DNA of 7,595 nt from NCBI GenBank assembly GCA_958348565.1, contig CATVZP010000096.1, positions 1 to 7,595 on the forward strand. Reading direction: 5' to 3'. Origin of the DNA: an uncultured Collinsella sp. GTDB lineage: Bacteria; Actinomycetota; Coriobacteriia; Coriobacteriales; Coriobacteriaceae. This document shows positions 6,513 through 7,595 of this stretch, in pieces. The position numbers were made by a program, and so were the translations under genes. Numbering within the stretch: the stretch's first letter is position 1; each line of letters begins with the position of its first letter. A model generated the notes under the pieces. That model was not told the origin of the DNA and did no database searches. It was given only the letters and a program-made list of their open reading frames with translations.

Positions 6513-7429
6513 GACAGTACACCCCACCTAAGTTCGGCACCCTGCAGGCCGACAGCCCAGGCAGAAGCAGCCATGGCACGCTTGCCATCGGGCTTAACCT
6601 CGAGCAGTTCAACCGCGCCATCGGAAAGGCCCAGGTAAACACGCTTACTCTTGACGGCAACAGCGCCCTCGCCAAGCAACACATCGGCCGGCGTGGCATC
6701 GAGCACGCGAACCGACTTGCCAGCAATCACACAACGGGCAGGCGCGGTATCGGACGAAGCGAGCACATGACGCACGCAATCGAGCGCTGCCATCTGCGGA
6801 TCCAGACGCATCTCCTGCTTGGAAATCTTGGCAGCATGAGTGACGAGTGACTCATCCTGCTCAGTCCAAACAGCCGAGCCGTCGGCAAGCGAGGGAAGCG
6901 TATCGGCAAGCAACTTGCCACCAAGCTCACCAAGTTCCATGGTCAGAGCCTCAGCATGCTTACCGGCAACCGAGGTCGAGGCCTGGGCGCAATAAGCGCC
7001 CGTATCCACGCCATGCCCAATGCGCATAATGGAAACGCCGGCAACCTCGTCACCAGCAAGAATGGCACGCTGAATGGGAGCAGCGCCACGCCAACGAGGC
7101 AGCAGCGAAGCATGAACATTCACAATACCAAGCGGCGCCATATGCAGCACCTCATCAGGCAAAATGCAGCCATAGGCAGCCACACAGAAAATATCAGCCT
7201 GCGCAGCCTGGAGCGTCTCAACAACCTCAGGCGTCATACGATTTGCCTCAACGACCGGCAACCCCAGCTCAAGCGCCTTGGCCTTAACAGGAGAAGGCTC
7301 AAGCTTCTTACCACGCCCACGAACAGCATCGGGACGAGTAATAACAAGCGCAATCTCGTTCCCAGCCTCAACAAGCGAAGTCAACGAAGGCACAGCAAAA
7401 TCAGGCGTACCCATAAACACAATACGCAT
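6509..7429 (-). CDS. fmt: Methionyl-tRNA formyltransferase
   Basis: This 306-residue cytoplasmic enzyme transfers a formyl group from 10-formyltetrahydrofolate to the amino group of Met-tRNA(fMet), giving the initiator tRNA. The length is normal for the family (about 310). The N-terminus MRIVFMGTPDFAVPSL is diagnostic. The formyltransferase core has NVHASLLPRWRGAAPIQRAI around 104-123 with catalytic Asn104 and His106, and GVDTGA with Asp142. The C-terminal part (about 205-306) is the OB-like tRNA-binding domain. The ATG at 7429 has a strong ribosome site, GAGGGGAGA (7446-7438 on the minus strand), 8 bases upstream. The stop overlaps the rsmB start by four bases. Third codon positions in the first half are rich in T, unlike the C-rich GH13-GH77 gene on the other strand. 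The usual partner def is not in the window. Confidence 0.96.
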   Translation of the reverse strand: MRIVFMGTPDFAVPSLTSLVEAGNEIALVITRPDAVRGRGKKLEPSPVKAKALELGLPVVEANRMTPEVVETLQAAQADIFCVAAYGCILPDEVLHMAPLGIVNVHASLLPRWRGAAPIQRAILAGDEVAGVSIMRIGHGVDTGAYCAQASTSVAGKHAEALTMELGELGGKLLADTLPSLADGSAVWTEQDESLVTHAAKISKQEMRLDPQMAALDCVRHVLASSDTAPARCVIAGKSVRVLDATPADVLLGEGAVAVKSKRVYLGLSDGAVELLEVKPDGKRAMAASAWAVGLQGAELRWGVLS

Positions 7430-7595
7430 AAAGAACGTCTCCCCTCAACCAAAGCCGAGACGGCTACAAATAACAGCGGAAAGCCAAGTACCCAGCCCAT
7501 CCGCAATAACAATTCAACAAGAACAAATATACCCAAAACAAAAGAAAGAGCCGCAATAAAAGCAGCTCTTCCAACAAAGCAATTATCAGCGAAGA
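7381..7595 (-). CDS. Possible C-terminal end of a membrane protein (partial, enters from window edge)
   Basis: One minus-strand frame is open from the window edge (first full codon ending the series at 7593) to a TGA at 7383-7381, giving 70 residues. It encodes two likely membrane segments, AAFIAALSFVLGIFVLVELL and GWVLGFPLLFVAVSALVEG, followed by GRRS. The other two minus frames contain stops, one early and one 44 codons in. Against it: the last 16 or so residues overlap the start of fmt by 49 bases, which is longer than usual, and T-rich DNA easily reads as hydrophobic residues. The T-ending codons match those of fmt. I do not recognise a family. If real, it is upstream of fmt in the same operon. 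If not, this stretch is the leader of fmt. Confidence 0.4.
   Translation of the reverse strand, partial: FADNCFVGRAAFIAALSFVLGIFVLVELLLRMGWVLGFPLLFVAVSALVEGRRSLCVLCLWVRLILLCLR

Noticed and set aside
6513..6527. GTG at 6527 as the rsmB start
   Set aside because: The ATG at 6512 forms the common ATGA overlap with the fmt stop, and the protein begins with the expected NusB-like sequence just after it.
5628..6638. Plus-strand open frame of 336 codons opposite rsmB and fmt
   Set aside because: It is antisense to clear RsmB motifs, and the translation is rich in Arg, Gln and Ser without any domain.

Overview
The window reads as a piece of chromosome from a moderately GC-rich actinobacterium. My best guess is Coriobacteriia, with a Collinsella-like gut lineage the most likely. 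This is inferred from composition, the Ala/Lys/Thr-rich tail on glycogen synthase, the GH13-GH77 fusion and the overall gene style; no rRNA or tRNA is present to confirm it.

Left part (1-4403, + strand) is about alpha-glucan storage and use. The window opens inside the last codons of a GT5 glycogen synthase (GlgA) that carries a tail of about 256 residues with alternating acidic and basic blocks. A hairpin terminator, a candidate promoter and an inverted repeat separate it from a 1098-residue protein joining a GH13 alpha-glucan hydrolase to a GH77 4-alpha-glucanotransferase (MalQ type). Together the two genes suggest a glycogen/maltodextrin locus: one builds linear glucan, the other trims and rearranges it.

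Middle part (4334-5111) holds a 9-bp GC-rich hairpin, a small FmdB-type zinc-ribbon gene, and then about 450 bp without a gene. That gap contains two 67-bp hairpin elements in opposite orientation. Each lies just downstream of, and in sense with, one of the two converging transcription units. They align without gaps, and their stems differ by compensatory changes, which points to a conserved folded RNA (or single-stranded DNA) element. Between them lies a separate 132-bp inverted-repeat unit.

Right part (5112-7595, - strand) is a housekeeping translation operon. fmt (methionyl-tRNA formyltransferase) overlaps rsmB (16S rRNA m5C methyltransferase) by four bases (ATGA). Upstream of fmt, a hydrophobic reading frame runs in from the window edge and may be the C-terminus of a membrane protein.

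No CRISPR array, transposase, phage gene or toxin system is visible. The least explained signals are the paired hairpin elements and the charged tail on GlgA.
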